From Cereibacter ovatus (GTDB lineage: Bacteria; Pseudomonadota; Alphaproteobacteria; Rhodobacterales; Rhodobacteraceae): a stretch of 64,000 bases of DNA. The notes beneath the pieces were generated by a model. The model saw only the letters and a list, made by a program, of their open reading frames with translations. It was not told the origin of the DNA and did no database searches. Position 1 is the first letter of the stretch, and each line of letters begins with the position of its first letter. A program made the translations under genes and the position numbers. Location: NCBI RefSeq assembly GCF_900207575.1, contig NZ_OAOQ01000007.1, forward strand, positions 62,001-126,000, read 5' to 3'. Below, piece by piece: positions 1 to 8,856 of this stretch.

Positions 1-1
1 G

Positions 2-250
2 CGCGGGGTGCGGGATCGGCTGGACCGTGCCCTGTCGGCCGACGACTGGAACGAGATCCGCGCCCAGACCCATGTGCTGGTCAGCCTTGCCGGAACGGTC
101 GGCGCGGTCGAATTGCAGCGGCTGGCCGAGGTGATGAACGCCGCCGCCCACCGTCACGATCACGAAGGCGCGTCGGTGCTGCACCCCGAACTTCTGGCCC
201 GACTTGACACGTTGCTGGGCTATGTCGCGCAGAAAAGGGACGGCAGATGA
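2..250 (+). CDS. Histidine phosphotransfer (Hpt) domain protein, 5' truncated
   Basis: The reading frame is open to the left edge, so the start is outside the window. The roughly 82 visible residues are helical and Ala/Leu-rich and contain a His in the context THVLVSLAGTVGA, which fits the Hpt signature around the phospho-accepting His. Hpt proteins pass phosphate between a hybrid histidine kinase and a response regulator in the cytoplasm. The TGA overlaps the ATG of the next gene (ATGA, 247-250), and that gene encodes a receiver-containing sigma-54 activator. The pair therefore looks like a LuxU/LuxO-style relay. It cannot be seen whether this is a free Hpt protein or the C-terminal domain of a larger kinase. 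Confidence 0.75.
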   Translation, partial: RGVRDRLDRALSADDWNEIRAQTHVLVSLAGTVGAVELQRLAEVMNAAAHRHDHEGASVLHPELLARLDTLLGYVAQKRDGR

Positions 251-1701
251 GTGCGCCGGTCCGACAAGGCGGGGCCGAGGCGAAACCCCGCACGGCCTCG
301 GCACCGGACAATGCGCGGCCGCGACATATCCTGCTGATCGAGGATACACCTTCGCTTCAGATGGTCTATCGCTCGGTGCTGGCCTCTGCCGGGCACCGGG
401 TCGCGGTGGCGGGGACGGCCGCGGAAGGGCTGGCGCGCTTCCACGAGGTGACGCCCTCGGTGGTGCTTCTGGATCTGATGCTGCCGGACCGCGACGGGCT
501 TGACCTGATGCAGGACATGCTGCGCCTGCGCCCCGAGACCAATGTGATCGTGATCACGGCCAACGGCTCGATCAACAAGGCGGTCGAGGCGATGCGTGCC
601 GGCGCGCATGAGTTTCTGGTCAAACCCTTCGACGAACAGCGTTTTCTTGGCGCGGTCGAGAATGCCTCGCAGGCGCGGACACCGCGCCAGCCCCGCCGGG
701 CCGTGCCCGAACCCGAAGCGCCGGTGGTGCTTTCGGGCAGTTTTCTGGGCTCGTCCGATGCGATGGAGCGGATCCAATCCAAGATTCGCTCGGCTGCGCG
801 GTCGATGGCGACGGTGTTCATCACCGGCGAAAGCGGCACCGGGAAAGAGCTTTGCGCACTGGCGGTTCACGCCAATTCGCCCCGTGCCAGCGGCCCGTTC
901 ATCGCCCTGAACTGTGGCGCGATTCCGCAGGATCTGCTGGAATCCGAAGTGTTCGGCCATGTGAAGGGCAGTTTCACCGGCGCGATTGCCGACAAGCCGG
1001 GGGCCGCGGCGGCAGCCGATGGCGGCACGCTGTTTCTGGACGAGATCTGCGAGATGGCGCCCGCGCTTCAGACCAAGCTGCTACGCTTTCTTCAGACCTC
1101 GACGGTTCAGCCGGTGGGCGCGACGCGGCCACGCAAGGTCAATGTCCGCATCGTCTGCGCCACCAACCGCGACCCGCTGGATGCGGTCCGCCGCGGCCAT
1201 TTCCGCGAGGATCTGTACTATCGGCTTTATGTGGTGCCGGTTCACATGCCCCCGCTGCGCGAGCGCGGCGACGATGTGATCGAGATCGCCGAAGCCGCCC
1301 TGTCGCGCTTCGCCGCCGAAGAAGGGCGCGAATTCACCGGGCTCGATCCCGAGGTGGCGGCACTGTTTCGCCGCCATCCCTGGCCTGGGAATGTGCGGCA
1401 AGTGCTGAACGTGATCCGCAACGTCGTGGTGCTGAACGACGGGGGACTTGTCACGCCGCGGATGCTGCCCGATGACTTTTCGGATCAGGATCTGCCGGTG
1501 GATGTGGCCCTGCCGGGCGCCCTGCCCACTTCGTCCGAGCCAATTCTGAACGGGCTGATCGGCCGAACCCTGGCCGAGATCGAACAGATCGTGATCGAGG
1601 CCACCATCGCCCGCCACGGCGGATCGGTTCCCAAGGCCGCGCGGGTGCTGGATGTGTCGCCCTCGACGCTTTACCGCAAACGGGAAAGCTGGAAGGGCTG
1701 A
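247..1701 (+). CDS. Sigma-54-dependent response regulator (NtrC/LuxO type)
   Basis: 484 residues with the classic three-part layout. The receiver domain has acidic E32/D33 and phospho-acceptor D76 in LLDLMLP. The AAA+ domain has Walker A GESGTGKE near residue 194, the sigma-54 contact loop and a Walker B-like LFLDEI. A Fis-type helix-turn-helix ends the protein (GGSVPKAARVLDVSPSTLYR). It should activate RpoN promoters when phosphorylated. The sigma-54 contact loop reads GSFTGA instead of the usual GAFTGA, an Ala-to-Ser change. It is translationally coupled to the upstream Hpt gene, its likely phosphodonor. It converges on the chemotaxis operon, but no target promoter is evident. Confidence 0.9.
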   Translation: MSAPVRQGGAEAKPRTASAPDNARPRHILLIEDTPSLQMVYRSVLASAGHRVAVAGTAAEGLARFHEVTPSVVLLDLMLPDRDGLDLMQDMLRLRPETNVIVITANGSINKAVEAMRAGAHEFLVKPFDEQRFLGAVENASQARTPRQPRRAVPEPEAPVVLSGSFLGSSDAMERIQSKIRSAARSMATVFITGESGTGKELCALAVHANSPRASGPFIALNCGAIPQDLLESEVFGHVKGSFTGAIADKPGAAAAADGGTLFLDEICEMAPALQTKLLRFLQTSTVQPVGATRPRKVNVRIVCATNRDPLDAVRRGHFREDLYYRLYVVPVHMPPLRERGDDVIEIAEAALSRFAAEEGREFTGLDPEVAALFRRHPWPGNVRQVLNVIRNVVVLNDGGLVTPRMLPDDFSDQDLPVDVALPGALPTSSEPILNGLIGRTLAEIEQIVIEATIARHGGSVPKAARVLDVSPSTLYRKRESWKG

Positions 1702-1724
1702 AGGCAACTGACGGCCTCCGGTTG

Positions 1725-1896
1725 CCCACCGCCGGGTCATAGCCGACGGGGTTGCGCAGGGCTGCCGCATCCGGCCGACATCCTGCCGCCGGATCATATC
1801 CTACAGGGTTGCCGCTGCCGGCCGACATCCCACCGCCGGGTCATAGCCGACAGAGTTGCGCAGGGCTGCCGCATCCGGCCGACATCCCACCGCCGG
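1725..1896. repeat. Imperfect 57-bp tandem repeat, three units plus a partial unit
   Basis: The gap between the response regulator and the convergent chemotaxis operon holds units at 1725-1781 (57 bp), 1782-1828 (47 bp, internally shortened and more diverged) and 1829-1885 (57 bp), then an 11-bp start of a fourth unit to 1896. Each unit begins near CCACCGCCGG and ends in GGCCGACAT. Units 1 and 3 are almost identical. I see no convincing gene in 1702-1958; the short frames across it are by-products of the repeat. Confidence 0.85.
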
Positions 1897-1958
1897 CTGT
1901 GGCGGTCGAGAAGCAGACGGACGCGGGCCGCCTTCGCAGGAAACCCCGTGACCGCCGA

Positions 1959-3686
1959 TCAGAAGAAGATGTCTGCAAGATCGTCGCTTGGCTCGGCCGC
2001 CGGGTCCACAGGCGGCGCGGACGGGGTGGGCGTACCTTCCACGATCCGGTCGTGAATGTGGCGTTCGTCCGGTACGGTGTAGATCTCCCGGACCGAAGCC
2101 AGCAGCGCCGCGGCGTCGGTGTCGGCTTCAACTCTGGTCGCAAGCACCGGCAGGGCTTCGCGGCGACGCGCGGTATGTTCCATGAACACATGAACGCTGG
2201 TCAGGTTGCGCCGATAACCGGCCATCAGCCCGGCCGCCGTATCCAGGCTCGCCGTCAGGATGCGCCCCGCCTTGCCAAAGGCATGGCCGGTCTCGCTGTG
2301 AACCTGATCGGCTTCGCCCAGAATTTCCTGAATCGCCAGCGCCCCGGCGGCAACGCGGGCCATTTCCTGTTCCAGACCCGCCACCGCCTCGGTGCCGATG
2401 GCGGCGGCGCGTTCCTGTGTCACTTCCAGACGGCCGTGCAGCCGGGTGAAAACAGCAGCCGAAACCTGCGTCAGATCCCGAAGCTGACGCGAGATTTCCT
2501 GAAGCGCGCGCCCCTCTTGCCCCAGTTTGGCGCAGACGATCACCGCATTCAGGCCGAACAGCCGCACCAGATCCTCGATCCGGCGCATCCGTTCTTCGTG
2601 ATGGCGGATGGTTTCAAGATGGGCCGCCACCCGCGCGGCATGGGCGGACAGCGCGCGCAGATGTTCGCCGCAACGCCCCAGCCCGCCGACAACGGCCTCG
2701 GCGTGGTCGGTCATGCTGTGAATCGCGCTGCCACCGCGACGGGGGCCTTCCAGATACAGGCTGCGGGCCGAGCCGATGGCAAGCGCCGCATTGTCCTGCA
2801 CATCACGGAAACGCCGTGTCGCCGCATCCAGATCGCCGGCGAGGTGGCGCAGCGCGCCATCGGTCAGCCCCACCCCCAGATCGAGCAATGTCGCCTGCAC
2901 CCCCGGATCGTCGCCCGCGCGGGCAAACGCATCCGACGTGACATAGCGGACATGTTCCAGCCGCTGCCGCGCACTGTCGCCAGCCTGCAATGCCAGAATC
3001 AGTTCCGAAACGGCGGCGAAAATGCCGTCCATGCGCCGCGCCAACGCCTCGTTGCCCTGTCCAAGGCGATGCCGGTCGGCCTGCACCTCGGTCGCGGTGG
3101 CGCCTATCGCGGCAAGGCTGGGCAGAACCACCTCGCGCAGCGTCTGCGACAGGTGGATCGCCTCGGCATCCATCGCATCGGTTTCGGCGGCGACCTCGAC
3201 CATGGCCTCGTCGACTTCGGCCACCAGATCGGCGGCTTCGGCTGCCATTCGGGTCAGGCCGCCGGTGAAGGCTTCGACCCGCTGGCGCGAGCTGGTCAAC
3301 ATGTTGCCGATGATGCGGGCCTGCAACTTGACGATGGAAATGGCCCGGATTGTCGCCATCAGATCCGTCACTTCCGACCGCATCGCCCCGATGGCCGAGC
3401 GCAACGCACGGGCCGCCGCCTCGAACCGGGCGAACTCGTCGGCCAGAGCGATGATCTGAGTGCCGGTCTCGGTTGTCAGTTCCAGAAAGCGGCCGTTGCG
3501 CGCCGGGCCAAGGGCCGCCTCGAGCCGACCGAAATCCTTTCGCAGACCGTTCAGATGCCCCACCGCCTGCGAGAGCGTCTCGCCCGCGCGCAGAAATGTC
3601 TGCTCGGTGCTGAGCAGAACGAAATCCAAGGGATTGGCGGGCTGCGCATGGCCGGTGCAGTCAAGCAGCGAGGGGTCGAATTTCAT
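1959..3686 (-). CDS. Soluble divergent chemoreceptor-like protein (TlpC position)
   Basis: 575 residues, almost entirely long Ala/Leu/Glu/Arg helices with no membrane segment, so cytoplasmic. Residues about 375-405 (LFGLNAVIVCAKLGQEGRA followed by a basic/acidic helix) align by eye with the conserved MCP signalling tip (LLALNAAIEAARAGE...). The usual Glu of IEAARAGE is lost. The extreme C-terminus is acidic and aromatic (DDLADIFF). It is the last gene of the chemotaxis operon and overlaps cheB by 4 bp. In R. sphaeroides cheOp2 the same position is held, as I recall, by the cytoplasmic receptor gene tlpC. Its role as a receptor or array scaffold is inference from position and the tip-like segment. 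Confidence 0.65.
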   Translation of the reverse strand: MKFDPSLLDCTGHAQPANPLDFVLLSTEQTFLRAGETLSQAVGHLNGLRKDFGRLEAALGPARNGRFLELTTETGTQIIALADEFARFEAAARALRSAIGAMRSEVTDLMATIRAISIVKLQARIIGNMLTSSRQRVEAFTGGLTRMAAEAADLVAEVDEAMVEVAAETDAMDAEAIHLSQTLREVVLPSLAAIGATATEVQADRHRLGQGNEALARRMDGIFAAVSELILALQAGDSARQRLEHVRYVTSDAFARAGDDPGVQATLLDLGVGLTDGALRHLAGDLDAATRRFRDVQDNAALAIGSARSLYLEGPRRGGSAIHSMTDHAEAVVGGLGRCGEHLRALSAHAARVAAHLETIRHHEERMRRIEDLVRLFGLNAVIVCAKLGQEGRALQEISRQLRDLTQVSAAVFTRLHGRLEVTQERAAAIGTEAVAGLEQEMARVAAGALAIQEILGEADQVHSETGHAFGKAGRILTASLDTAAGLMAGYRRNLTSVHVFMEHTARRREALPVLATRVEADTDAAALLASVREIYTVPDERHIHDRIVEGTPTPSAPPVDPAAEPSDDLADIFF

Positions 3687-4798
3687 CGTATCATCCTCTC
3701 GGCATTCCGGCGCCCGAACTCGATGATCCGGCTTGCAAGCTTGTCAAGCGGCTCGATCTTCTGGACCCCACCATGGGCAACGGCTTCCCGCGGCATCCCG
3801 TAGACGACACAGGTTTCTTCATTCTGCGCAATGGTTTCGGCGCCGGCCGCGCGCATCTCGGCCATGCTCCGGGCGCCGTCATCCCCCATCCCGGTCATGA
3901 TGATCCCCAGCGCATTGGCTCCCGCCTCTTGCGCGGCCGAGCGGAACAGCACATCCACCGAGGGACGATGGCGGCAGACATAGGCCCCATCCACGACCGA
4001 AACCCGATAGCCTTGATTGCGCCGGCGCAGCAGCAGGTGGCGGTCACCCTGCGCGATGATCGCACGGCCGGGCAGAACCTGCATGTCATCTTCGGCTTCA
4101 AGAACCTCGATGGCACAAAGCGAATCGAGCCTGCGGGCAAAAGCGCCGGTGAAGCCACGCGGCATATGCTGAACGATCACGATCGGCGGCGCCGAAGCCG
4201 GAAGCGCCGTCAGCACGTCGCGCAGCGCCTCGGTCCCGCCGGTCGAGGCGCCGATGCACACCACCGGCATGGTTTCGGGAACGGGACGGGGCGGGCGGGC
4301 GGGAAGGATCTCGTCCGCGGTCAGCTTGGGACCCGGGGCAAGCGGGCGCGGTTCGGGCTGGCTGCGACGGCGGCCGGTTTCGGTCGCCGCACGGATGGCG
4401 TCGCAGATCCGGATCGAAGCTTCCTGACGTTCGATTTCATTGCGCGCGGCCGGCTTGGCAATCACTTCCTTGGCGCCGAGTTCAAGCGCGGCCACCATCG
4501 TGTCCGTGCCCGCCCCGACATGGCTGGAACAGACAACGACCGGAATCGGATGCTGTTGCATGATCTTGCGCAGGAAGGTCAGCCCGTCCATCCCCGGCAT
4601 TTCCAGATCGAGAAGGATGGCATCCGGCAGTTCGGTGCGCATCGTGCGCGCCGCAGAATAGGCATCCGGAACCGCTGCCATGACCTGCAACGCCGGATCG
4701 CTTTCGACGATGACCTTGAACATCGCACGGGCGGCGGCGGAATCATCGACGATAAGAACGCGGGTCGGGCTCTGATGGGCTGCCGGGCGAATGGCCAT
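3683..4798 (-). CDS. cheB: Chemotaxis methylesterase/deamidase CheB
   Basis: 371 residues. The N-terminal receiver begins RVLIVDDSAAARA, with phospho-acceptor Asp in LLDLEMPGMDG. A Pro/Arg-rich linker leads to the CheB catalytic domain, with nucleophile Ser in GASTGG, His in IVQHMPRGFTGAF and Asp in TGMGDDG. It removes methyl groups from receptor glutamates when phosphorylated by CheA, opposing CheR. The start lies 2 bp after the cheR stop, and its stop overlaps the next gene start (ATGA). By gene order it corresponds to cheB1 of R. sphaeroides cheOp2. Confidence 0.95.
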   Translation of the reverse strand: MAIRPAAHQSPTRVLIVDDSAAARAMFKVIVESDPALQVMAAVPDAYSAARTMRTELPDAILLDLEMPGMDGLTFLRKIMQQHPIPVVVCSSHVGAGTDTMVAALELGAKEVIAKPAARNEIERQEASIRICDAIRAATETGRRRSQPEPRPLAPGPKLTADEILPARPPRPVPETMPVVCIGASTGGTEALRDVLTALPASAPPIVIVQHMPRGFTGAFARRLDSLCAIEVLEAEDDMQVLPGRAIIAQGDRHLLLRRRNQGYRVSVVDGAYVCRHRPSVDVLFRSAAQEAGANALGIIMTGMGDDGARSMAEMRAAGAETIAQNEETCVVYGMPREAVAHGGVQKIEPLDKLASRIIEFGRRNAERMIR

Positions 4799-4800
4799 TG

Positions 4801-5637
4801 TCAGGTCTTCCGGAAGATGGAGGGCGAATGTTGGGTCATGTGCGGGTGGCTGACCACCATCGATTCCGAGTGGCCGACGATCAGATGGCCACCGGGGCGC
4901 AGATGGCTGACCATGCGGGACACCACGGCGGCCTGATCCTCGGGCCCGAAATAGATCAGCACGTTGCGCAGGAAAATCACATCGACATCGCGGTCGACCG
5001 GATAGCTGCTGTCCATCAGGTTCAGATGCATGAACTGCACGCGGTCGCGCAGTTCGGGCACGATGCGCGCGGTGCCGGCATGGGCCGGCGCACGCCCCTG
5101 CATCGTGTAGCGTGCCCGAAATTCTGCGGGAACCGGCGAAAGCTGTTCCTGACTGTAGATTGCCCTTTGCGCGCGTTCGAGCATGCGCTGCGAGATATCG
5201 GTGCCAAGGATCGCATAAGAGAACCGTTTGCCCGCCCGTTGCGCTTCGGCCAGCACGATGGCGGTGGTATAGGCCTCGGCCCCTTCCGAACTGGCCGCGC
5301 TCCAGATCTTCAGGCGCGGTGCATGAGGCGAGGCCCGACGGATCGCCTCGGGCAGAATTTCGCGGGAGAGGAAATCGAAGTGACTGGATTCACGAAAGAA
5401 ATCCGTCTTGTTGGTGGTCAGGAGATCAATGACCAACGGCAGTTCTTCTTCAAGCCGGCCATGATCGAAAAGCTGCGCAAGATAGCCGTCGAACCCCTTG
5501 GCACCAAGTGCTGCTATGCGCGGGCGCAGACGGGATTCGATCATCTGCCGCCGGTGTACCGGCAGCTGGATGCCAGTCCGGGTGCGGATCAGGTCCGAGA
5601 ACCTTTGATCGTGTTGCTGGCGCAGCGGCTGATTCAT
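4801..5637 (-). CDS. cheR: Chemotaxis protein methyltransferase CheR
   Basis: 278 residues from the chosen ATG at 5637 (MNQPLRQQHD), which overlaps the upstream cheW stop as ATGA. An ATG 10 codons earlier exists but would intrude further into cheW. The protein shows the CheR N-terminal helical domain (DLIRTRTGIQL), the segment TNKTDFFRES, and a SAM-dependent methyltransferase domain with AASSEGAEAYTTA and DVIFLRNVLIYF. It methylates receptor glutamates with S-adenosylmethionine for adaptation. Position matches cheR2 of R. sphaeroides cheOp2. Confidence 0.95.
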   Translation of the reverse strand: MNQPLRQQHDQRFSDLIRTRTGIQLPVHRRQMIESRLRPRIAALGAKGFDGYLAQLFDHGRLEEELPLVIDLLTTNKTDFFRESSHFDFLSREILPEAIRRASPHAPRLKIWSAASSEGAEAYTTAIVLAEAQRAGKRFSYAILGTDISQRMLERAQRAIYSQEQLSPVPAEFRARYTMQGRAPAHAGTARIVPELRDRVQFMHLNLMDSSYPVDRDVDVIFLRNVLIYFGPEDQAAVVSRMVSHLRPGGHLIVGHSESMVVSHPHMTQHSPSIFRKT

Positions 5638-6179
5638 TGCAGCCCGCCCTGCCGGATGTCCGACCATGCGCTTGGCACAAGGCGGGATGGGTCCATCAGC
5701 CGGTCGATATCGAGAAGCGTGACAAAGGCGCCGTTCCGCTTGCCGATGCCAAGAACGGCGTTGTCGGTCCAGTTCAGCATGTCGGCGCCGCTCATCTCCT
5801 GCATCCGGCCCTCATCAAGGGCCGTCACCTCGATGACGCGTTCGGTCTTGATGCCGACGACGATCCGCGCATCACCATTCTGCACCCAGGTGACAAGGAT
5901 CCGGGTCTGCCCCGTATCCTCGGCCGGACCAAGCGCCAGCAGGCTGCGCAGGTCCACCACCGGCACGCCAGCACCGCGGACCTCACACAGGCCGAGAAGA
6001 TGCGACGGGGCATTGGGCAGCGGCGCGATGGGACGCAGATCAAGGATTTCCTGCACCCGCTCCACCGGCAGAGCGTAAAGCGCCTCGCCGGCGGAGAAGG
6101 TCACCACCGGCGGCGTTTCGCCACGGGCGGCGAACTCTGGCTGCAGCGTGGCAGAGGAAGCCGGCATCAAGGTCATCAC
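5634..6179 (-). CDS. cheW: CheW-like coupling protein (second in operon)
   Basis: 181 residues forming one CheW-like double beta-barrel: VVTFSAGEALYALPVERVQEIL near the N-terminus, HLLGLCEVRGAGVPVVDLR mid-protein, and a C-terminal FVTLLDIDRLM strand. CheW couples chemoreceptors to the CheA P5 domain. It is preceded by a 212-bp gap with a hairpin, the only large gap in the operon. ATG at 6179 and 6176 are both possible starts. By gene order this is cheW3 of a cheOp2-type operon. A few extra N-terminal residues distinguish it from the first CheW. Confidence 0.92.
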   Translation of the reverse strand: MMTLMPASSATLQPEFAARGETPPVVTFSAGEALYALPVERVQEILDLRPIAPLPNAPSHLLGLCEVRGAGVPVVDLRSLLALGPAEDTGQTRILVTWVQNGDARIVVGIKTERVIEVTALDEGRMQEMSGADMLNWTDNAVLGIGKRNGAFVTLLDIDRLMDPSRLVPSAWSDIRQGGLQ

Positions 6180-6243
6180 AATTCTCCGGATCGTGCTCGA
6201 GGGTCGAGGCCGCGGGGCGCGGCTCGGGGGAAGTCGGTTGGTG

Positions 6244-6273
6244 ACCTGTCTCCGACAGAGGCCGGAGACAGGT
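6244..6273. other. 10-bp perfect stem-loop inside the chemotaxis operon
   Basis: ACCTGTCTCC (6244-6253) pairs perfectly with GGAGACAGGT (6264-6273) around a 10-base loop. It lies in the 212-bp gap (6180-6391) between the two cheW genes, where I see no other feature. There is no U-tract on either strand, so an RNA-processing or stability element is more likely than a strong terminator. Confidence 0.55.
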
Positions 6274-6391
6274 GCGGATGTCGGCCTGCGGACATCAGAG
6301 GAGTGGCGGGGTCACCATCCACCCGCAAAGGCATGGCAACGAGACCCGTCCTGAGCCGCCGATACTGGGACGCGCTGCCCATCCGCGGCGA

Positions 6392-6886
6392 TCAGGAGGC
6401 AAGCGCCGTGCCCGCGGCCGAAGCCTGGGCTGCGAAGATGTTGCCAAGGTTGGGAAACAGCAGCAGGCCCTTCGGTGTCCGGAACACGCCGTGGACGAAG
6501 GCATGTGGCCAGGCGCTGCCTTTCGGCGGCAACGGCTCGATCGTGTGACGGTCGAGTTCGGCCACTTCCAGCACCGCATCGGCACAGACGGCCACCACGA
6601 TCGGCTCTCCGGCGACATCGACATCAAGCACCAGCATCTTGCTGGCCTCGGTCGCGGGTTCCTCGGGGATGCCGAACGCGAAGCGCAGTTCGGCCAGCGG
6701 CACCACGGCACCGCGGACGTTGATGACGCCCCAGACCGAGCGGTCGGCGGTGGGCACGCGTGTCACCGGCAGCGGGTCCAGGATCTCGCGCAGCGCCGAG
6801 GCCGGGATGGCCAGCATCTGCCGGCCAAGCCGCATCGTCACGACCGTCATCAGCGAGGCGGTCTTCAGTTCCACGACGTTGTTCAT
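6392..6886 (-). CDS. cheW: CheW-like coupling protein (first in operon)
   Basis: 164 residues with the CheW fold: MTVVTMRLGRQMLAIPASAL at the start, the conserved VWGVINVRGAVVPLAELR and a C-terminal GLLLFPNLGNIF. It links receptors and CheA in the signalling array. Start at 6886 overlaps the cheA stop (ATGA). It corresponds by position to cheW2 of R. sphaeroides cheOp2. Having two CheW proteins in one operon is normal for that cluster type, where they may partition between polar and cytoplasmic arrays. Confidence 0.92.
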   Translation of the reverse strand: MNNVVELKTASLMTVVTMRLGRQMLAIPASALREILDPLPVTRVPTADRSVWGVINVRGAVVPLAELRFAFGIPEEPATEASKMLVLDVDVAGEPIVVAVCADAVLEVAELDRHTIEPLPPKGSAWPHAFVHGVFRTPKGLLLFPNLGNIFAAQASAAGTALAS

Positions 6887-8856
6887 GCCGCCGCTCCTCT
6901 TGTGCGATCATCGACCCCCTGCCCCACGCCGGCCAGATGCGGCACGTCGAGGATCAGCGCCACCGTGCCATCGCCCAGAATGGTTGCCCCCGAGAAGGCA
7001 CGAACCCCTGCATGAAGGCGGGACATCTGCTTGATGACGATCTGGTTGGTGCCGATGATCCGATCGACCACCGCACCCGCGCGGGTGTCACCGGCACGCA
7101 CGATCACCACGGTCTGATAGGCGTCAGGCTCACCCTGGCTGCCAAACATCCGCCGCAGCCGCACCAGGGGCACCAGCCGGTCGCGCACGTCAAGAAAATC
7201 GGCGCCGCCATCGGCCTCGAGCTTGTCAGGCGGAAGCTCGACGATCTCTTGCACCGCCGCGAGCGGGATCGAGAACCGTTCGCCGGCAACTTCGACCAGA
7301 AGCCCTTCGATGATCGCCAGAGTCAGCGGCAGACGCAGGGTAAAGGTGGTGCCGCGACCCTCGACCGAATCGACCTCGATCGAGCCGCGCAGCCCTTCGA
7401 TGGTCTTTTTCACCACATCCATGCCGACACCGCGGCCCGAAAGCTCGGTGATGGCTTCGGCGGTCGAGAAACCGGGTTCCAGGATCAGGGCATTCATCGC
7501 CGCATCGGTCAGCAGAGCGTCGGCGCTGATAACACCGTTCGCCACCGCCTTGGCGCGGATGCGGTCGCGGTTCAGACCACGCCCGTCGTCACCGATGCGG
7601 ATCACCACCTCGGCACCGGAGTATTCCGCCTCGAGCGTAACCTGGCCCTCGGCTGGCTTGCCGGCGGCCTGCCGCTCGGCCGGGGTTTCAAGCCCGTGGT
7701 CCATAGAATTGCGCAGCATGTGCACGATCGGATCGGCCAGCTGCTCGATCACGGTCTTGTCAAGTTCGGTATCTTCACCGCGCACGACGAAGTTGACCGG
7801 CTTGGCCACGGTTTCGGACAGACCATGGATCAGGCGGCGGAACCGGCCGATCATCGAACGAACCGGCACCATCCTGATCCGCATCGTGGTATCGCGCAGG
7901 CCGGCCGCGAGACGGCTGATTTCCTCGGCCGCGGCCATCAGCGCCGGGTCGCGGCTTTGCTGGGCCAGTTGCAGCAGGCGCGCGTCGGCAATCACCAGTT
8001 CGCCCACGCGGTCCATCAGATGATCCAGCCGTTCGGCCGCCACACGCATCGTGGCGCCGCCGCGGTCGGCCGTGACCGGCGCGTCCTCGACAGGCTTCTT
8101 CGCCGTGGGCACGGGCACCGAAACGGGACGGGCCTCGGCCACCACCACGGGGGCGGCGGGCGCCTCGGCCTCGATCGGATCCAGCCGGATATCAGCCTCG
8201 TTGAACAGGAAGATCCCGTCGATCGCATCGCGCGAGGTGCCGGCCGGAAGGCACATCGACCAGCCGATCGTGCAGATTTCCGGGTCCAGCGCATCCAGTG
8301 CCGGCACCTGCGAAAGATCGGCACGGATGTCCGTCGCCCCCAGTTCGCGCAGTTCGTTCAGCAACAGGTCGGGGCGGGCGCCCAGCGCAAGGGCATTGCC
8401 CAGAAGGCGGAAATGCAGTCGCTGGCCACCAACCGGGACGAGTGCGACCTCGGCCGGGGCCGCAGGGGCAGACGCGGCACCGCCGACGCCCGCGACGGCC
8501 GCGCCCAGCGCGGCAAGGATCGCCTCGCGCCGGCCTTCCGGGTCGGGCTGGCCGCCAAGGAAACCGATGATCTCATCGCGCGCCGACAGCGACAGGCGGA
8601 TGATTTCAGGCGTGACCGCGGCCTGCCCCGAGCGCAAGAGGTCGAAGGCCGATTCGAACACATGGACGAAGGCGGCCATGTCGGTAAAGCCGAACATCGC
8701 CCCCGATCCCTTGATCGTGTGCAGGTCGCGGAACACCGCGTTCACCAGATCACGATCCTCCGGCTGGTCTGCGAGGTCGAGAAGTCCACGTTCGAGACTC
8801 TCGATCAAATCCGTCGCTTCCTGCCGGAAGACGGTCATCATATCGTCGTCCATCAT
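6883..8856 (-). CDS. cheA: Chemotaxis histidine kinase CheA
   Basis: 657 residues from the ATG at 8856, which overlaps the cheY stop as ATGA. The open frame extends upstream only as a shadow of cheY. P1 carries phospho-accepting H46 in DLHTIKGSGAMFGF. A P2-like response-regulator docking region follows (about 150-260), then a Pro/Ala linker. P3 dimerisation starts near RVAAERLDHLMDRVGELVI. The P4 ATPase has N box LRNSMDHGLE, G1 DDGRGL, F box PGFST and G2 GRGVGMDVV. P5 is CheW-like. This is a complete CheA that phosphorylates CheY and CheB. By order it is cheA2 of a cheOp2-type cluster. Confidence 0.97.
   Translation of the reverse strand: MMDDDMMTVFRQEATDLIESLERGLLDLADQPEDRDLVNAVFRDLHTIKGSGAMFGFTDMAAFVHVFESAFDLLRSGQAAVTPEIIRLSLSARDEIIGFLGGQPDPEGRREAILAALGAAVAGVGGAASAPAAPAEVALVPVGGQRLHFRLLGNALALGARPDLLLNELRELGATDIRADLSQVPALDALDPEICTIGWSMCLPAGTSRDAIDGIFLFNEADIRLDPIEAEAPAAPVVVAEARPVSVPVPTAKKPVEDAPVTADRGGATMRVAAERLDHLMDRVGELVIADARLLQLAQQSRDPALMAAAEEISRLAAGLRDTTMRIRMVPVRSMIGRFRRLIHGLSETVAKPVNFVVRGEDTELDKTVIEQLADPIVHMLRNSMDHGLETPAERQAAGKPAEGQVTLEAEYSGAEVVIRIGDDGRGLNRDRIRAKAVANGVISADALLTDAAMNALILEPGFSTAEAITELSGRGVGMDVVKKTIEGLRGSIEVDSVEGRGTTFTLRLPLTLAIIEGLLVEVAGERFSIPLAAVQEIVELPPDKLEADGGADFLDVRDRLVPLVRLRRMFGSQGEPDAYQTVVIVRAGDTRAGAVVDRIIGTNQIVIKQMSRLHAGVRAFSGATILGDGTVALILDVPHLAGVGQGVDDRTRGAAA

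Noticed and set aside
1725-1896. Possible CRISPR array
   Set aside because: Units are contiguous with no variable spacers and differ in length.
1752-3803. 683-residue open frame antisense to the chemoreceptor-like gene
   Set aside because: Shadow of the minus-strand gene; no recognisable domain and it runs through the intergenic repeat.
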